Assembly (NCBI GenBank): GCA_016928155.1
Contig: JAFGLG010000017.1
Span: 1-64,000 of the forward strand
DNA length: 64,000 nucleotides
Direction: 5' to 3'
From: Candidatus Woesearchaeota archaeon
Lineage (GTDB): Archaea; Nanobdellota; Nanobdellia; Woesearchaeales; JAFGLG01
Position 1 is the first letter of the stretch. Every line of letters begins with the position of its first letter. The notes beneath the pieces were generated by a model, which saw only the letters and a list, made by a program, of their open reading frames with translations, ran no database searches and was not told where the DNA came from. Positions 1 to 8,423 of the stretch are shown here, piece by piece. The position numbers and the translations under genes are program-made.

Positions 1-206
1 AAATCAGGATTTAAGGCGGAATTTCAGGGTGCTCAAAATAGTGGTTCGGGTGTAAATTGGAGCCGAAATATGATTTTTTTTCCTTTGCCACTATTTTGAC
101 AAATCGCACGATCAGATACTCCGAACTCATAAAGATACAAGGTAGTTTTAGGACACAGAAAACCTTGGTTTTTTAGTGTTTAGGTTGGGGATTAGTGCGA
201 TTTTTG

Positions 207-452
207 TTATTTATTATGCTGCAAATTTTGGGAAATGCCTGTTTCAGAAGGCAAGGCCGGAACAACACTCAATTGCAGATCAAAACTCGATCTGCCCAAA
301 CCTGCAATATTTTCATCTGTATTATCAGGGAAATCATAGTCATAGACAGCGTATGCCCCCAAATCCTTCTGTATAGAGCTTAAGGCAACAAGACAAACAA
401 TTGCCACTATTGCGACAACTGCAACAAAGAAAAAATGATTTGTTTCTTCCAT
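207..452 (-). CDS. small single-pass membrane protein, function unknown
   Basis: The 81-residue product starts with a short polar stretch (MEETNH), followed by one strongly hydrophobic helix at about residues 7-26 (FFFVAVVAIVAIVCLVAL) and a 55-residue acidic or polar tail with no recognisable domain. It looks like an N-terminally anchored small surface protein. The helix resembles the anchors of the proteins at 30734-31108 and 57614-58099, suggesting a common type of small exported protein. It stands alone, with no operon partner. Existence as a real gene is moderately supported; no function can be assigned. Confidence 0.5.
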   Translation of the reverse strand: MEETNHFFFVAVVAIVAIVCLVALSSIQKDLGAYAVYDYDFPDNTDENIAGLGRSSFDLQLSVVPALPSETGISQNLQHNK

Positions 453-692
453 AATAAAAAAAGTGATATCATCCTTATATTTGTTTGGGTCTGGCCATCC
501 GATTCTGGCTCATGTCAACCAAAGCATAGTATTGGTCCAAGCTGATTTCTAGCTTTGGCATATATCAACCCTGGAACCTTGGTGTTGGCCCTATTTTTCT
601 GATTCTGCAATGCATCGGAGCGCTTGCTTGAGTCCTTCTGTACTTTTTGTGCATAAAATTAATAAACAGAACATTTTCCATCAAGGCTATGC

Positions 693-843
693 AGCCCCGT
701 AGTGTAGTGGCCAATTGGAACAGAATTCCAGGTCATTCATCGCGGACTCTGGCATGTCGGGTTTTGACCTGATTTGGAGACATCCGTGGACCTCGGTTCG
801 AAAGTCCGAAGCTTGCTTTGGATCGAATGTCCGGGCGGGGCTA
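693..843 (+). tRNA. tRNA-Gln (CTG) with three introns
   Basis: The acceptor strands AGCCCCG (693-699) and CGGGGCT (836-842) pair fully, with discriminator A843. Removing 715-736, 753-781 and 803-829 leaves a 73-nt cloverleaf: D stem GTGT/TCAT, anticodon stem GCGGA/TCCGT with loop CTCTGGA (anticodon CTG), T stem CTCGG/CCGGG and loop TTCGAAT. Each junction forms a bulge-helix-bulge motif. In the D arm, helix GGCC/GGTC has bulges AA|T and AT|T. At 37/38, helix CTCT/GGAG has bulges GG|C and AC|A. In the T loop, helix TTCG/CGAA has bulges AA|A and TG|T. A T-run follows the gene. The identity is secure. Intron ends follow the rule of cutting after the second bulge nucleotide. Confidence 0.88.
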
Positions 844-899
844 TTTTTTCTTATGATGATTATGTTTCTTATGATAAAAAATATGGATAGAATGGAGCT

Positions 900-998
900 T
901 CATTCATCATCATCGAAATCAGAGGTGTCATAGTCATCATGGCCTTCATCATCATTATGGTCTGTCTCATCATCATAATACTCGTCTTCATCGAACAT
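900..998 (-). CDS. 32-residue acidic mini-protein
   Basis: A short frame encodes a peptide in which nearly two thirds of residues are Asp or Glu, beginning MFDEDEYYDDE and ending SDFDDDE. The ATG has a well-placed ribosome binding site (GGTGA four bases upstream), which argues for translation. It lies just downstream of the SpoIIM-like gene on the same strand, separated by a 16-bp perfect palindrome, so it could be co-transcribed. Such an acidic tail might act as a DNA mimic or charge shield, but that is speculation. The repetitive GAT/GAC codon content also makes a chance frame possible. Confidence 0.35.
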   Translation of the reverse strand: MFDEDEYYDDETDHNDDEGHDDYDTSDFDDDE

Positions 999-1010
999 GA
1001 TCTCACCCCG

Positions 1011-1026
1011 GCCGGTCATGACCGGC
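1011..1026. repeat. 16-bp perfect palindrome (hairpin or operator)
   Basis: GCCGGTCATGACCGGC reads the same on both strands. It sits between the stop of the SpoIIM-like gene and the ribosome binding site of the acidic mini-ORF. On the minus strand it could end the upstream message, shape the leader of the mini-ORF or bind a dimeric protein. No T-run follows it, so a classical terminator is unlikely. Confidence 0.6.
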
Positions 1027-1058
1027 GTCAGAAATAAGGGATATAAAAATATTGCGGT

Positions 1059-2078
1059 TCAGAATGCGAACATGCTGCTCGCTGCATAGACTTTTGTCAG
1101 GGCACCTATATTCCCAAGCACGAATGTCTCAACAAGGGCTCCGAGCATGAATATGAGTATGGCGATGACCAGGAGGTAATAGTTGTAGACAAACACCTCT
1201 TTGTGCTTCTTGTCATCGAATATCATGTTGAGGGAATGTATTATGAAGAGCATCAATGCGATGTTTAGGAACCCTGCGAATATCCCTGAGAACATCTGCC
1301 GTATGAGTATGAACAGGAAAAAATAGCCTATTCCTGCCCCTGCTGCCACCATGAGGAACTTGCGTATCTCCTGTGATTTTGAGATTATGTCATCGGATAT
1401 GACTGATCCTGATATTGCAGCGAGGATATATGCCCCGCCTTCCAGCACAAGATGCGGCAATGTGAAGACGACGATGATGAGGAGGTTTGTCCAGGGGTCA
1501 TGGTATCCGGCAAGCCCTGCTGCAAGGGCCCTGTATCCGAGTATTGTGCCCCACGTGGATGCATTCCAGGTTATGAAGAATATTGCTCCGTCTCCGGTCA
1601 TCAGCGAGAGGAGGAAACAGGCGAGCAGCACCCACCAGTTGTTCAGGAAAATCTGTATGAATAATGATTTTGTGAATATCAGGTTTCCTGTGACCCCCTC
1701 GAGCCTCAGCTGTTCCTTGAAGATGGGGAGTATGTCTATCCCGAGCTGGGGGAGTATGAATGAGAAGAGCAGGTACGCAAGATAGATCCCGAAGAAGAGA
1801 GAGAAGTAGACCTTCACGGTTTTCCTGTTGTCTCTGAACAGCTTGCGCAGTGTGAAGCTTTTTTCTTTCAGCTCGATCTTCTCTTCCTTCTCAAAAAGCT
1901 TCTCTAGATACGGCAGCAGCAGCAGTGACGTGAATGCTATGCTGACTATCCCTGAATTCGACTTGAAGAGCAGCCTGGCTGCAACAATAGATAATGATGA
2001 ATACACGAATGCGAGGATGAAAGAATACCTGATTTTCTTTTCTAGCCAGTCTTCTGGGAAAAGGTGCTCAAGTACCAT
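1059..2078 (-). CDS. SpoIIM/DUF95-family integral membrane protein
   Basis: The 339-residue protein has five to six hydrophobic helices: two N-terminal ones (about 15-60) after a short cytoplasmic start, one near residue 90, then the conserved core with NNWWVLLACFLLSLMTGDG and ITWNASTWGTILG, and C-terminal helices. The NN-x-x-V core followed by a G-rich membrane segment is characteristic of the stage II sporulation protein M family, which is widespread in archaea without any link to sporulation. The molecular role in archaea is unknown; membrane remodelling or transport are guesses. It is transcribed divergently from rpsO with a TATA-rich spacer. Confidence 0.8.
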   Translation of the reverse strand: MVLEHLFPEDWLEKKIRYSFILAFVYSSLSIVAARLLFKSNSGIVSIAFTSLLLLPYLEKLFEKEEKIELKEKSFTLRKLFRDNRKTVKVYFSLFFGIYLAYLLFSFILPQLGIDILPIFKEQLRLEGVTGNLIFTKSLFIQIFLNNWWVLLACFLLSLMTGDGAIFFITWNASTWGTILGYRALAAGLAGYHDPWTNLLIIVVFTLPHLVLEGGAYILAAISGSVISDDIISKSQEIRKFLMVAAGAGIGYFFLFILIRQMFSGIFAGFLNIALMLFIIHSLNMIFDDKKHKEVFVYNYYLLVIAILIFMLGALVETFVLGNIGALTKVYAASSMFAF

Positions 2079-2167
2079 ATGACCACTATTTGTTCGTTGA
2101 TTTAAAAATATTTTTAAACAGAAAATAGGATAATATTATTTTTCTATATAGAAATTATATACAAAAA

Positions 2168-2281
2168 AATTTAAAAACCACCCTTTTCTCCAGGAATCAT
2201 TCATGGATAAGCTGGTGCAAGCTCGCTTATGCCGGAGATCTGATATCTCATTCTGGTCTCCGAGATGATGGAGGCAAAAAA
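2168..2281 (+). promoter_or_regulatory. rpsO promoter and structured 5' leader
   Basis: A TATA-like tract (AATTTAAAAACC, 2168-2179) lies about 105 bp before the start codon, so the leader should be about 80 nt, long for this window where many genes are leaderless. It can fold into two hairpins: ATAAGC/GCTTAT (2207-2212 with 2225-2230), and an 8-bp stem CGGAGATC/GGTCTCCG (2233-2240 with 2255-2262). The ribosome binding site GGAGG (2270-2274) follows seven bases before ATG. A leader structure just upstream of the site suggests translational feedback by S15, as known for bacterial rpsO. This is inference. Confidence 0.5.
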
Positions 2282-2737
2282 ATGGCAAGGATGTATTCAA
2301 GGAAGAAAGGCAAGTCTGGTTCAAAGAAACCCATAAAGAAAGTCGCTCCGAGTTGGAGCAGGTACAAGGACAAGGAAGTTGAGATGCTTATAGCCAAGCT
2401 CGCGAAAGAGGGCAAGAGCCCGAGCCAGATCGGCCTGATCCTTAGGGATGTCTATGGTGTCCCTAGCGTCAGGATAATCTGCAAAAGGAAGATAAATCAG
2501 ATTCTCGTCGAGAAGAAGGCTGCTCCGAAGCTGCCTGAAGACCTGACTCAGCTCCTCAAGAAGTTGGTGAACATCAGGAAGCATCTTACTGAGAACGCGA
2601 AGGACATGCCTGCACTGAGAGGCCAGACCCTCACCGAATCCAAGATCAAGAGGCTCGTGAAATATTATAAGAGGGCGAAGAAGCTCCCGGCTGACTGGAA
2701 CTATGATTCCCAGAACATAGGCCTGCTGATTGAATGA
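2282..2737 (+). CDS. rpsO: 30S ribosomal protein uS15 (archaeal S15/S13e type)
   Basis: The 151-residue protein has the archaeal/eukaryotic N-terminal extension (MARMYSRKKGKSGSKKP, then the Ser/Trp-rich WSRYKDKEVEMLI) ahead of the four-helix S15 core: SPSQIGLILRDVYGVPSV, then HLTENAKDMPALRGQTLTESKIKRLVKYYKR. This matches the usual length of about 150 residues. uS15 binds the 16S central domain at an early step of small-subunit assembly. A GGAGG site lies seven bases before the ATG. The stop overlaps the start of the RecJ-like gene, so the two are translationally coupled; rpsO next to a RecJ-like gene is a common archaeal arrangement. Confidence 0.97.
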   Translation: MARMYSRKKGKSGSKKPIKKVAPSWSRYKDKEVEMLIAKLAKEGKSPSQIGLILRDVYGVPSVRIICKRKINQILVEKKAAPKLPEDLTQLLKKLVNIRKHLTENAKDMPALRGQTLTESKIKRLVKYYKRAKKLPADWNYDSQNIGLLIE

Positions 2738-4185
2738 TGGTCAGGCAAGGCTCAGGGGAAAAGGACTTCTCTGGTTTCTTCAGCTCTGTGGACCTGGCAG
2801 TTGAGAGATTCAGGGCAATCCCGAAGAATGAGAACATAAGGATAATCTCCCATCTGGATGCAGACGGCATCTCGGCTGCTGCAGTGATGATAAGGGCGCT
2901 GTCCAGGGAGAAGCGGCCCTATTCCATCTCCATCATCCATAATCTGGATAAGAATTCTGCAGAGGTCCTGATGAATGAGGACCATAAGCATTACATCTTC
3001 ACTGACCTCGGGAGCGGCCAGCTTGACCTCGTCGTCAGGTATCTGAAGGGACGGGATGTCTTCATCCTTGATCATCACAGGCCTGGCCATGGGATAAGGG
3101 TCCCAGAAAACATAACTCATGTGAACCCGCATCTGAGCGGCATCGATGGGACAGCAGGCATCTCTGGCAGCGGCGTTGTCTATTTCTTTGCAAGATCCAT
3201 GGACAGGAGGAACGAGGACATGGCGCATATCGCCATTGTCGGGGCTATCGGTGACCTGCAGGAGCATAATGGTTTCGACCATCTCAATGATATCATCCTG
3301 AAAGATGCTTTGAAGGCCGGGAACATCTCGGTGTTCAGGGGTCTTAGGCTTTTTGGTGTCCAGACAAAACCATTATACAAGGTCCTGGCCAACAGCATGG
3401 ATCCTTTCATACCTGGAGTTACTGGCTCTGAGACAGATGCTATCGGGTTTCTCAGGGGTCTTGGGATTGACCCGAAGAAAGGTTCTGCCTGGAAGAAGCT
3501 TGTCAATCTGGACAGGAAAGAGATGAAGAGGCTTATCGGAGGCATTATCATGAAGAGGATGTCTGAGGACAATCCGGAAGACATACTCGGCACAATCTAT
3601 GTACTGCCGAAAGAGGAGAAGGAGAGCCCGACTAGGGATGCGAGGGAATTCGCGACTCTTCTGAATTCCTGCGGCAGGCTCGGCAAAGCCTCGCTTGGTA
3701 TCGGCACATGCCTCGGCGACAGGAAGTATCTGAACAAAGCGATCGCTAACATGAATTCCTACAGGCGTGAGCTGATTGTCGCCATGAAATGGTTTGAGGC
3801 CCAGAGGAAGAATAAGTCAGGTCTTGTGGTTGAGGGTGATGGTTTTGTGATAGTGAATGCCCAGGATAATGTGATGCCGACGATAGTGGGCACTCTGGCT
3901 TCAATGATAGCCAAATCAGGCTTTTCCAGGGATACCCTCGTGGTGGCTATGGCGCAGCAGGTTGACGGCAACACCAAGATATCGATGAGACGCTCTTTCT
4001 CCTCAGAGAAGAGGGATTATGATCTGAAGGATCTCCTTGACAGGTCAATGAGGAATCTGGGGGGCCAGTCCGGAGGGCATATGTCTGCTGCCGGTGCATT
4101 GATCCCCTCGTCAAAGGAACAGCAGTTCATCAGGCAGGTCAGGTCTGTGTTGAAAGAGGAGCTTATGAGTGAGAGTGTTGGATAG
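2734..4185 (+). CDS. archaeal RecJ-like DHH-family exonuclease
   Basis: The 483-residue protein carries the DHH phosphoesterase motifs: HLDADG (40-45), TDLGSG (90-95) and ILDHHRPG (111-118), where D113-H114-H115 bind Mn. The DHHA1 C-terminal domain has GGQSGGHMSAAG near residues 452-463. The archaeal members of this family (GAN/RecJ) are single-strand exonucleases associated with the GINS-MCM replisome, and some also degrade RNA. The start codon overlaps the rpsO stop (ATGATGG), giving coupled translation. A second, shorter DHH protein is encoded at 15811-16884; archaea often have two, with different partners. All metal ligands that I can see are kept. Confidence 0.9.
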   Translation: MMVRQGSGEKDFSGFFSSVDLAVERFRAIPKNENIRIISHLDADGISAAAVMIRALSREKRPYSISIIHNLDKNSAEVLMNEDHKHYIFTDLGSGQLDLVVRYLKGRDVFILDHHRPGHGIRVPENITHVNPHLSGIDGTAGISGSGVVYFFARSMDRRNEDMAHIAIVGAIGDLQEHNGFDHLNDIILKDALKAGNISVFRGLRLFGVQTKPLYKVLANSMDPFIPGVTGSETDAIGFLRGLGIDPKKGSAWKKLVNLDRKEMKRLIGGIIMKRMSEDNPEDILGTIYVLPKEEKESPTRDAREFATLLNSCGRLGKASLGIGTCLGDRKYLNKAIANMNSYRRELIVAMKWFEAQRKNKSGLVVEGDGFVIVNAQDNVMPTIVGTLASMIAKSGFSRDTLVVAMAQQVDGNTKISMRRSFSSEKRDYDLKDLLDRSMRNLGGQSGGHMSAAGALIPSSKEQQFIRQVRSVLKEELMSESVG

Positions 4186-4242
4186 CTCTAGGATCTGTTT
4201 ATTTGATTGTCTGTCGTCCAGATAGGAAGTTTCTGCAGTGCT

Positions 4243-4518
4243 TTATTTGTTTAGCAGGGCCCTTATCGCGTCTATATGGTCAGCGACTTCCTGTCCCTTC
4301 TTGGTGAGGGTGAGGAGCTTCAGACGTCCCTGCTTGTCAAAATTGATGAGCTGGGCCTTCTCCATCTCCTGGAGCATCTTGACGACGTGAGAATAAGTGC
4401 AGTCTATCTGCTTTGCCAGTGAAGAGGCATAGATCTCATTCTTGGCATTCCTGAGGCCGACTAGCATCATTGCAGGCTTTTCGCGGAAAAAGACATTGAA
4501 AATCTCGCTGTTGTTCAT
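4243..4518 (-). CDS. small winged-helix transcription regulator
   Basis: The 91-residue product is essentially one winged-helix domain: IYASSLAKQIDCTYSHVVKMLQEME forms the helix-turn-helix (about 30-54), followed by a wing (LINFDKQGRLKLLTLTKKGQEVA). It resembles MarR/ArsR-like one-domain regulators that are common in archaea. It lacks a sensor domain, so it probably acts as a dimeric repressor or chromatin-like regulator. It converges with the RecJ-like gene and faces an AT-rich 260-bp upstream region shared with the XPD-like helicase, which could be its own operator. The target is unknown. Confidence 0.75.
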   Translation of the reverse strand: MNNSEIFNVFFREKPAMMLVGLRNAKNEIYASSLAKQIDCTYSHVVKMLQEMEKAQLINFDKQGRLKLLTLTKKGQEVADHIDAIRALLNK

Positions 4519-4779
4519 CTTTATACCCCCGATTGTGTGTTGCTTCTCGACCCCTTTTTTCCTGTTTTATGCTAAGACAAAACAAGGATAAAACCAGTAT
4601 TTATATAGTTTATTATATATATTACTAAAGTAGGGAAAAGAAGGATATTTTAAATATTTATATTTTTTAGTATATAATCCGGGAAATAATTTTCATACGT
4701 CTTTATGCTGCTGATCGTGTGTGGGTAAAGGGCAAATCTTATAATAGGGGTGTCCTAATTGCAGATTTAGGGGGTTTTA

Positions 4780-6678
4780 ATGGCTGATGCATCAGTTGAT
4801 AAGGGCAATGGGAGCATGAGGGATATCTTCTTTCCATATGAGAAAGTTAGGGATATCCAGAACAGGATGATTGAGCTTGTTGAGCAATCCTTGAAATCAG
4901 GGAGCAACATTGTCGTGCATGCCCCTACAGGTCTTGGCAAGACAGTGGCCACCCTTGGTCCTGCTCTCTCATACAGTCTGAAGCATAAGAAGACTGTCTT
5001 CTTTCTCACTTCAAGGCACACCCAGCACAGGATTGCGATAGATACGCTGAAAGAGATCAAGGAGAGGTTCGGAGAGGAATTCTTTGTCACAGATATCATC
5101 GGCAAGAAATGGATGTGTCTCCAGCCGGGCATCTCTCTTCTGAACTCCCATGAGTTCAGGGAGTACTGCAGGCATCTCAGGGAAGAGGGGACATGCGAAT
5201 TCTATGAGAACACGAAGAAAGGCTCTAGACCGACAAAAGAGGCTTCGCTTGCCATCTCTGAGATTGACAGCAGGGGACCTATGCATACTGATCAGCTGAT
5301 AAGCCTGTGCCGGGACCATAAGCTCTGCCCTTATGAGGTGGCTGCGCTGATCGCTGCAAGGTCGAGCGTGATAATCGCTGATTATTATTATGTCTTCAAT
5401 CCGAAGATAAGGGAATCATTCTTCATCAGGTCTGGAAAGACCCTGCATGATTCCATAATCATCGTCGACGAGGGCCATAATCTTCCTGGGCGCATGAGGG
5501 CATTGATGAGCGAGAAGATATCCAATTTCAGCATCAGGAAGGCCCTGTATGAGGCGAAGAAGATGCAGTATTCAGAGACGATCGACCTGCTGACATCTAT
5601 CCAGAATGTGGTTAACGATCTCTCGTCTGATCTTAACCTAAGCAGGAGGGAGAAGATCATTGATAAGCAGGATTTCATAGACAGGATCGCTGCCATCAAG
5701 GATTATGATGAGATTGTTGCGGACCTCAGTTCTGTCGCTGAATCAGTCAGGGAGATGAACAAATCCTCTTCGATTGGTGCGATAGCGTCTTTCCTCGAGA
5801 AATGGCCTGGCCCTGATGATGGTTTTGTCAGGATAATCTCATATCGTGAGCTGAGAAAAGAGCCGTTTGTCCAGCTCTCTTACCGCTGCCTTGACCCGAG
5901 CATGCTCACAAAAGAGGTGGTGGAGAATTCGCATTCCTCTATCCTGATGTCAGGCACGCTTAACCCGACAGACATGTATGCCGATCTGCTGGGATTTCCT
6001 GAGAACACAGCGATAATCTCTTTCAGGTCACCGTTCCCTGAAGAGAACAAGCTCACCGTGATAGTCAATGAGACGACAACGAAGTTTGACAGGAGGAATG
6101 ACAGGGAATTCAGGAGGATTGCGGAGATTGTGTCGGAGATCATCAGCCTGGTCCCGGGTAACATAGTGGTCTTTTTCCCGAGCTATTCTCTGAGGGATAG
6201 GATCTATTCTTTGATGGATATCAGCAAGACTGTCTTTCTCGAAAAGCCTGAGATGACAAAGGACGAGAAGTTCGGGATGCTCGACAATTTCAAGAGCTAT
6301 AATGATTCCGGCGCTGTCCTGCTCGCTGTGTCAGGTGGGAATTTCTATGAAGGCATTGATCTCCCTGGTGATCTCCTCAAGGCTGTCGTTGTCGTTGGCC
6401 TGCCGCTCCAGCAGCCGGACCTTGAGATCAAGTCGCTGATCGATTATTATGATGCCAAGTTCGGCAAGGGCTGGGACTATGGTTATATCGCTCCAGCCTT
6501 CTCCAAATGCCTGCAGGCTGCTGGCAGGTGCATCAGGTCTGAGACAGATCGCGGTCTCGTGATTTTTCTTGACGAGCGTTTTGCATGGAAGAACTATTAC
6601 AGGCATTTCCCAGCTGACACCAAGATGACTGTGACAAGGGATTACAGAAAGCTCATCTCTGATTTCTTCAGTGAATGA
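4780..6678 (+). CDS. XPD/Rad3-type superfamily 2 DNA helicase
   Basis: The 632-residue protein shows Walker A APTGLGKT (48-55), cysteines 113, 130, 139 and 183 positioned to hold the 4Fe-4S cluster typical of XPD, and the DEAH-like box VDEGHN (229-234). The C-terminal helicase domain contains SGTLNP, then SGGNFYEGIDLPG, and QAAGRCIRSETDRG with the arginine finger region. The family unwinds DNA 5' to 3' and serves in nucleotide excision repair in eukaryotes; in archaea the pathway is uncertain. It stands alone after an AT-rich promoter region. The length is close to the archaeal norm, and the cluster and motor motifs are intact. Confidence 0.92.
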   Translation: MADASVDKGNGSMRDIFFPYEKVRDIQNRMIELVEQSLKSGSNIVVHAPTGLGKTVATLGPALSYSLKHKKTVFFLTSRHTQHRIAIDTLKEIKERFGEEFFVTDIIGKKWMCLQPGISLLNSHEFREYCRHLREEGTCEFYENTKKGSRPTKEASLAISEIDSRGPMHTDQLISLCRDHKLCPYEVAALIAARSSVIIADYYYVFNPKIRESFFIRSGKTLHDSIIIVDEGHNLPGRMRALMSEKISNFSIRKALYEAKKMQYSETIDLLTSIQNVVNDLSSDLNLSRREKIIDKQDFIDRIAAIKDYDEIVADLSSVAESVREMNKSSSIGAIASFLEKWPGPDDGFVRIISYRELRKEPFVQLSYRCLDPSMLTKEVVENSHSSILMSGTLNPTDMYADLLGFPENTAIISFRSPFPEENKLTVIVNETTTKFDRRNDREFRRIAEIVSEIISLVPGNIVVFFPSYSLRDRIYSLMDISKTVFLEKPEMTKDEKFGMLDNFKSYNDSGAVLLAVSGGNFYEGIDLPGDLLKAVVVVGLPLQQPDLEIKSLIDYYDAKFGKGWDYGYIAPAFSKCLQAAGRCIRSETDRGLVIFLDERFAWKNYYRHFPADTKMTVTRDYRKLISDFFSE

Positions 6679-6762
6679 AAGAATTTGCATTAACTTTGCA
6701 TTTATGAACCTCTCTTTTCCAGCGCAATAATATATTTAATGGGAGCGTAATCCCCCCGGTTT

Positions 6763-7695
6763 ATGAAGGCCATTGTTCTTGCGGGGCAGGATGATTGCAG
6801 GCAGAGGGATGTTGAGATATATAATGCGATAAACAGGAAGGATTTCCTCTGGAATACTTATAAGCCTCTGATCAATGTGGGTGATGGGGATTCTTATGTC
6901 CCTCTCATCGGCAGGGTTTTGGCTGCGCTTGATCAGAGCACGAGTGTTGATCATATCATCGTCGCAGGCCTGCCTGGCCTTGAGAACATCATTGATGTTT
7001 GTCAATGCCGTACTCCGGTGACATTTGTGCCGGTCAGGAAAGGGAACAGTCCTGTGCATAATTTTTTTTCTGCTTATGGGCAGGCTGGTGCTTCAGGTCA
7101 TGCTCTCGTGATGGCATGCGATCTCCCCCTGATCCACGAGACTGGAAGGGAAGGCAGGACAGCTGTAGATAGGTTCGTTGACAGATGTATCAGCTATGGT
7201 CTGGAACATGATCTATACATGGGTATTGTCTGCCAGGACCAGGTTGGTCGTCTTGGACTGGACAGGAGATACTTTCGTCTGGTGCCTGATCATGATCCGG
7301 GCATCGGGAGGGATCAGGATTATTCCATTGGCAGGAGATATGGTTTCCGTGATGCGAGCATATTCTTGGCTGACGGATCATTGGATTCTCCATTGTTACG
7401 GAAAAATTTTGGGAAAGCAGCTTCTCTGAGGACTTACCCCGGACCATGGTTTGCAGCGGCATATTTTTTTATGAGGAATGTGCTTGATATAACAAATCTG
7501 ATTGTGAAGTATAAATTAGGTAGCCTGGGTGTTGATGAGCTTGAACACAGAGCTCCGAAGATATTTGGTGCAAGCCTCAAATTCATCGAGATAAGGGGTG
7601 GGGATGCAGCTGCATTTGCGCTGGATATAGATATCAAAGATGATCTTCAGAAGCTTAGGGAGATTGCAGAATCTGTGCATTTAAAGCATGATTGA
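6763..7695 (+). CDS. MobA/GlmU-like nucleotidyltransferase
   Basis: The N-terminus MKAIVLAGQDD is the nucleotide-binding start of the NTP-transferase fold, but the usual GGxGTRL loop is altered to GQDDCRQRD. VMACDLPLI near residue 114 supplies the metal-binding aspartate. The remaining 170 residues have no domain I can name. The 310-residue length is longer than MobA (about 190). The family moves a nucleotidyl group onto sugars, cofactors or phosphoalcohols; the substrate here is unknown. The degenerate loop could signal changed specificity. It follows the XPD-like gene with an 84-bp gap and TATA-like sequence, so probably has its own promoter. Confidence 0.65.
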   Translation: MKAIVLAGQDDCRQRDVEIYNAINRKDFLWNTYKPLINVGDGDSYVPLIGRVLAALDQSTSVDHIIVAGLPGLENIIDVCQCRTPVTFVPVRKGNSPVHNFFSAYGQAGASGHALVMACDLPLIHETGREGRTAVDRFVDRCISYGLEHDLYMGIVCQDQVGRLGLDRRYFRLVPDHDPGIGRDQDYSIGRRYGFRDASIFLADGSLDSPLLRKNFGKAASLRTYPGPWFAAAYFFMRNVLDITNLIVKYKLGSLGVDELEHRAPKIFGASLKFIEIRGGDAAAFALDIDIKDDLQKLREIAESVHLKHD

Positions 7696-7844
7696 TTTTA
7701 GTTAGCAGATTGTCTGATTCTGTCTGATTTTTATTATTTTCATACATGATTCATAAAAAAATATATTTTTTCTTATACATTTCCCCCTAACTAGTATACA
7801 GAATAGTAACATTTATATATCAGTCGTATTTTATAGCTATTAAG

Positions 7845-8240
7845 ATGGTAATATTATTTGACCAATATCACTTGCCGAATGATATTTACGAAATCATTTT
7901 TGCGACCGAGCAGCAGGTCATAGTTGCAAAGCTGCTCATAAATGCCATGAAGGCAAATGACGGAGTGATGGGAAAGACAGAGATGTCGATGTTTGCCACC
8001 AAGCTGCATGAGGGCAACCTGCTGGAAGAGCCGGAAGGCCCCCTGAAATCAAAAGCGAAGAAGATCTCTTACAACAAGAGGCAGTTTTATGACAGGATAC
8101 TCACTCCGATGAAATCAATGGGCCTTATCGATTATGACATGTACAAGAAGGTCTACAAGGTTTCGACAAGATTCAACAAGGTGCTGATCAAGATTGGATT
8201 GATGTGGATTCAAGAGGTGAACAGAAAGTCACTGATATGA
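7845..8240 (+). CDS. hypothetical protein, possible winged-helix fold
   Basis: The 131-residue product is rich in Lys and helical segments. The middle (TEQQVIVAKLLINAMKAND...) and SYNKRQFYDRILTPMKSMGLIDYDMYKKVYKVS look like a helix-turn-helix followed by a beta wing, so a DNA-binding role is plausible. No family name can be assigned. It is preceded by a strong TATA-like stretch (ATTTATATATC at about 7811-7821) roughly 25 bp before ATG, which indicates a leaderless transcript. It is followed by a large stem-loop with a T-tract (8258-8334). Confidence 0.6.
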   Translation: MVILFDQYHLPNDIYEIIFATEQQVIVAKLLINAMKANDGVMGKTEMSMFATKLHEGNLLEEPEGPLKSKAKKISYNKRQFYDRILTPMKSMGLIDYDMYKKVYKVSTRFNKVLIKIGLMWIQEVNRKSLI

Positions 8241-8257
8241 CACATGACACTCAGCAA

Positions 8258-8334
8258 GGCTCCCTATGCTGTGTTCTACTCAATCACTCCCCACCCCTAA
8301 AAACCCTTTATAGGGAGCCGCTTTCTTTTTTTTT
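8258..8334 (+). terminator. long-loop stem with T-tract
   Basis: GGCTCCCTAT (8258-8267) pairs perfectly with ATAGGGAGCC (8310-8319). A C-rich 42-nt loop lies between, and a CTTTC-T9 tract follows directly. It lies 17 bp after the stop of the upstream gene. It could terminate that message or be the end of a small structured RNA; the loop is longer than in typical terminators. Confidence 0.5.
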
Positions 8335-8401
8335 CACTGTCCATGACGACAGTGATGACAGTGACTGATATCATCTCCACATCCCCAAAAATAATTTAAA
8401 T
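8335..8401 (+). promoter_or_regulatory. promoter of the GGDEF gene with inverted repeat
   Basis: The inverted repeat CACTGTC-N6-GACAGTG (8335-8354) is followed by another ATGACAGTGA half-site. The TATA-like TAATTTAAAT (8392-8401) lies 22 bp before the ATG at 8424, so the transcript is likely leaderless. The repeat upstream of the TATA box is placed where archaeal activators or repressors bind. Confidence 0.45.
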
Positions 8402-8423
8402 CAACCTGTGCAATGCGGATAAT

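Noticed and set aside
520-558. Hairpin CCAAAGC/GCTTTGG in the gap before tRNA-Gln
   Set aside because: A 7-bp stem with a 25-nt loop is weak, and nothing around it supports a function.
715-933. 72-codon plus-strand frame
   Set aside because: It overlaps the tRNA-Gln gene and the acidic mini-ORF, has no ribosome site and no family.
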